A stretch of 52,089 nt of DNA. Origin: Candidatus Saccharibacteria bacterium CG_4_10_14_0_2_um_filter_52_9 (lineage in GTDB: Bacteria; Actinomycetota; Acidimicrobiia; Acidimicrobiales; RAAP-2). A program made the position numbers and the translations under genes. Position 1 is the stretch's first letter. The number at the start of each line of letters is the position of its first letter. Below, piece after piece: positions 51,530 through 52,089 of the stretch. The notes beneath the pieces were generated by a model that had not been told where the DNA came from, searched no databases, and saw only the letters and a program-made list of their open reading frames with translations. The stretch is from NCBI GenBank assembly GCA_903970515.1, contig CAJCJA010000047.1, forward strand, positions 1 to 52,089. The letters are read 5' to 3'.

Positions 51530-52089
51530 TTAGCCGTTCTCGCGAGGCGCATCCAACGCTCCAAACTCTTCCATCACCGCCCGGTCCTGCTCGCTCAGGC
51601 CACCGCGGCGCTCGATCAGATCAGGGCGACGCTGGATGGTGCGATGCAGCGACTGGGCCAGGCGCCAGCGAGCGATACGGGCGTGATCGCCCGATCGAAG
51701 AACCTCGGGTACGCTCAGCCCCCGGAACTCGGCGGGTTGGGTGTACTGGGGATACTCGAGCAGGTCATTGGCGAAAGACTCGTCCACGCTCGATTCGTCG
51801 TTGCCGAGCGCCCCGGGCAGCAGTCGCACGACCGATTCGATCACGCACAACGCCGCCAACTCACCGCCCGCCAGCACGAAATCGCCCACCGATATCTCGT
51901 CATCGACGCCGACGTCGAGGATTCGCTGGTCGAAACCCTCGTAGCGCCCGCAGATCAGGGTGAATCCCCACAGGCCTGCGAGGTCGTGGGCCACCTCGTG
52001 CGTGAAAGTCCGCCCCGACGGCGTGAGGGCGATCACCGGGTGCAAGAGACCCGGCGTCTCGTCGATCGTGCGCAGTAGTGGCTCGGGTC
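51530..52089 (-). CDS. trmD: tRNA (guanine-N1)-methyltransferase TrmD, C-terminal part (cut by window edge)
   Basis: The visible part has PEPLLRTIDETPGLLHPVIALTPSGRTFTHEVAHDLAG, ICGRYEGFDQRILDVGVDDEISVGDFVLAGGELAAL and a C-terminal EFRGLSVPEVLRSGDHARIARWR region, all TrmD. It methylates G37 of tRNAs. The N-terminal start lies beyond 52089. The order trmD-rplS-DUF2469 is the usual actinobacterial ribosome neighbourhood. Confidence 0.95.
   Translation of the reverse strand, partial: PEPLLRTIDETPGLLHPVIALTPSGRTFTHEVAHDLAGLWGFTLICGRYEGFDQRILDVGVDDEISVGDFVLAGGELAALCVIESVVRLLPGALGNDESSVDESFANDLLEYPQYTQPAEFRGLSVPEVLRSGDHARIARWRLAQSLHRTIQRRPDLIERRGGLSEQDRAVMEEFGALDAPRENG

Overview
This 52-kb window looks like core chromosome of a moderately GC-rich actinobacterium (Actinomycetota). 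GTG and TTG starts are common and genes are packed with 1-14 nt overlaps. Lineage markers include the clpS/DUF2017 pair, the rplS/DUF2469 pair, PspA-HtpX-PspAB, a PimB'-type mannosyltransferase and several F420-type flavin/deazaflavin enzymes. A B12-dependent ribonucleotide reductase and the general gene set make the class Acidimicrobiia a reasonable guess, but that is inference. No CRISPR array, toxin-antitoxin pair, phage module or secondary-metabolite cluster was seen.

Left edge (1-519): the truncated end of an IS21-family element (start of istA and two terminal repeats) is followed by AC-rich DNA and a 45-nt exact-length 3' part of a tRNA-Lys(CUU) gene without a 5' half. This is the signature of the distal attachment site of an integrated element lying to the left. 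From about 520 rightward the DNA looks like backbone.

0.5-13.6 kb: peptidase E-like protein, Fpg-type glycosylase, two peptidoglycan enzymes (L,D-transpeptidase, M15 peptidase), an alpha/beta hydrolase-TetR-SDR operon with a near-ideal promoter and palindromic operator, GNAT proteins, clpS/DUF2017, MpaB-type protein, an SDR/aldose-epimerase pair, surE, and an arfB/thioesterase pair.

13.6-26 kb: methylmalonate-semialdehyde dehydrogenase next to a permease with two C-terminal YHS domains and a Nudix gene; an acyl-CoA ligase; acyl-ACP desaturase; MFS transporter; siroheme genes; MBL hydrolase; zincin; a secreted protein; and a DDN-type reductase.

26-38 kb: nrdJ with tandem NrdR-like boxes, glycerol kinase, SMP-30 protein, then a tight string pimB'-SRPBCC-ROK kinase-LLM oxidoreductase-alaC-like aminotransferase. 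Small Zn/Cys proteins, a PH-domain protein, a remnant of an EamA transporter and a truncated globin follow.

38-52 kb: tRNA-Gly(UCC), GNAT, secreted and DCC proteins, a beta-propeller, a RecB/Cas4-like nuclease, a DsbA-like protein, LLM oxidoreductase, purK-purE, pspA-htpX-pspAB, pterin dehydratase-fumC, a PPOX/F420 protein, and the ribosomal group DUF2469-rplS-trmD (trmD cut by the window edge).

A recurrent signal runs through the window. At least fourteen genes have a TANNNT hexamer ending 6 or 7 nt before the start codon and no usable Shine-Dalgarno, as expected for leaderless mRNAs. I found no convincing wholly new multi-gene system. The most informative observations are the tRNA/IS island boundary, the leaderless pattern, the operator architectures upstream of the hydrolase, nrdJ and siroheme operons, and the permease-YHS-YHS fusion.
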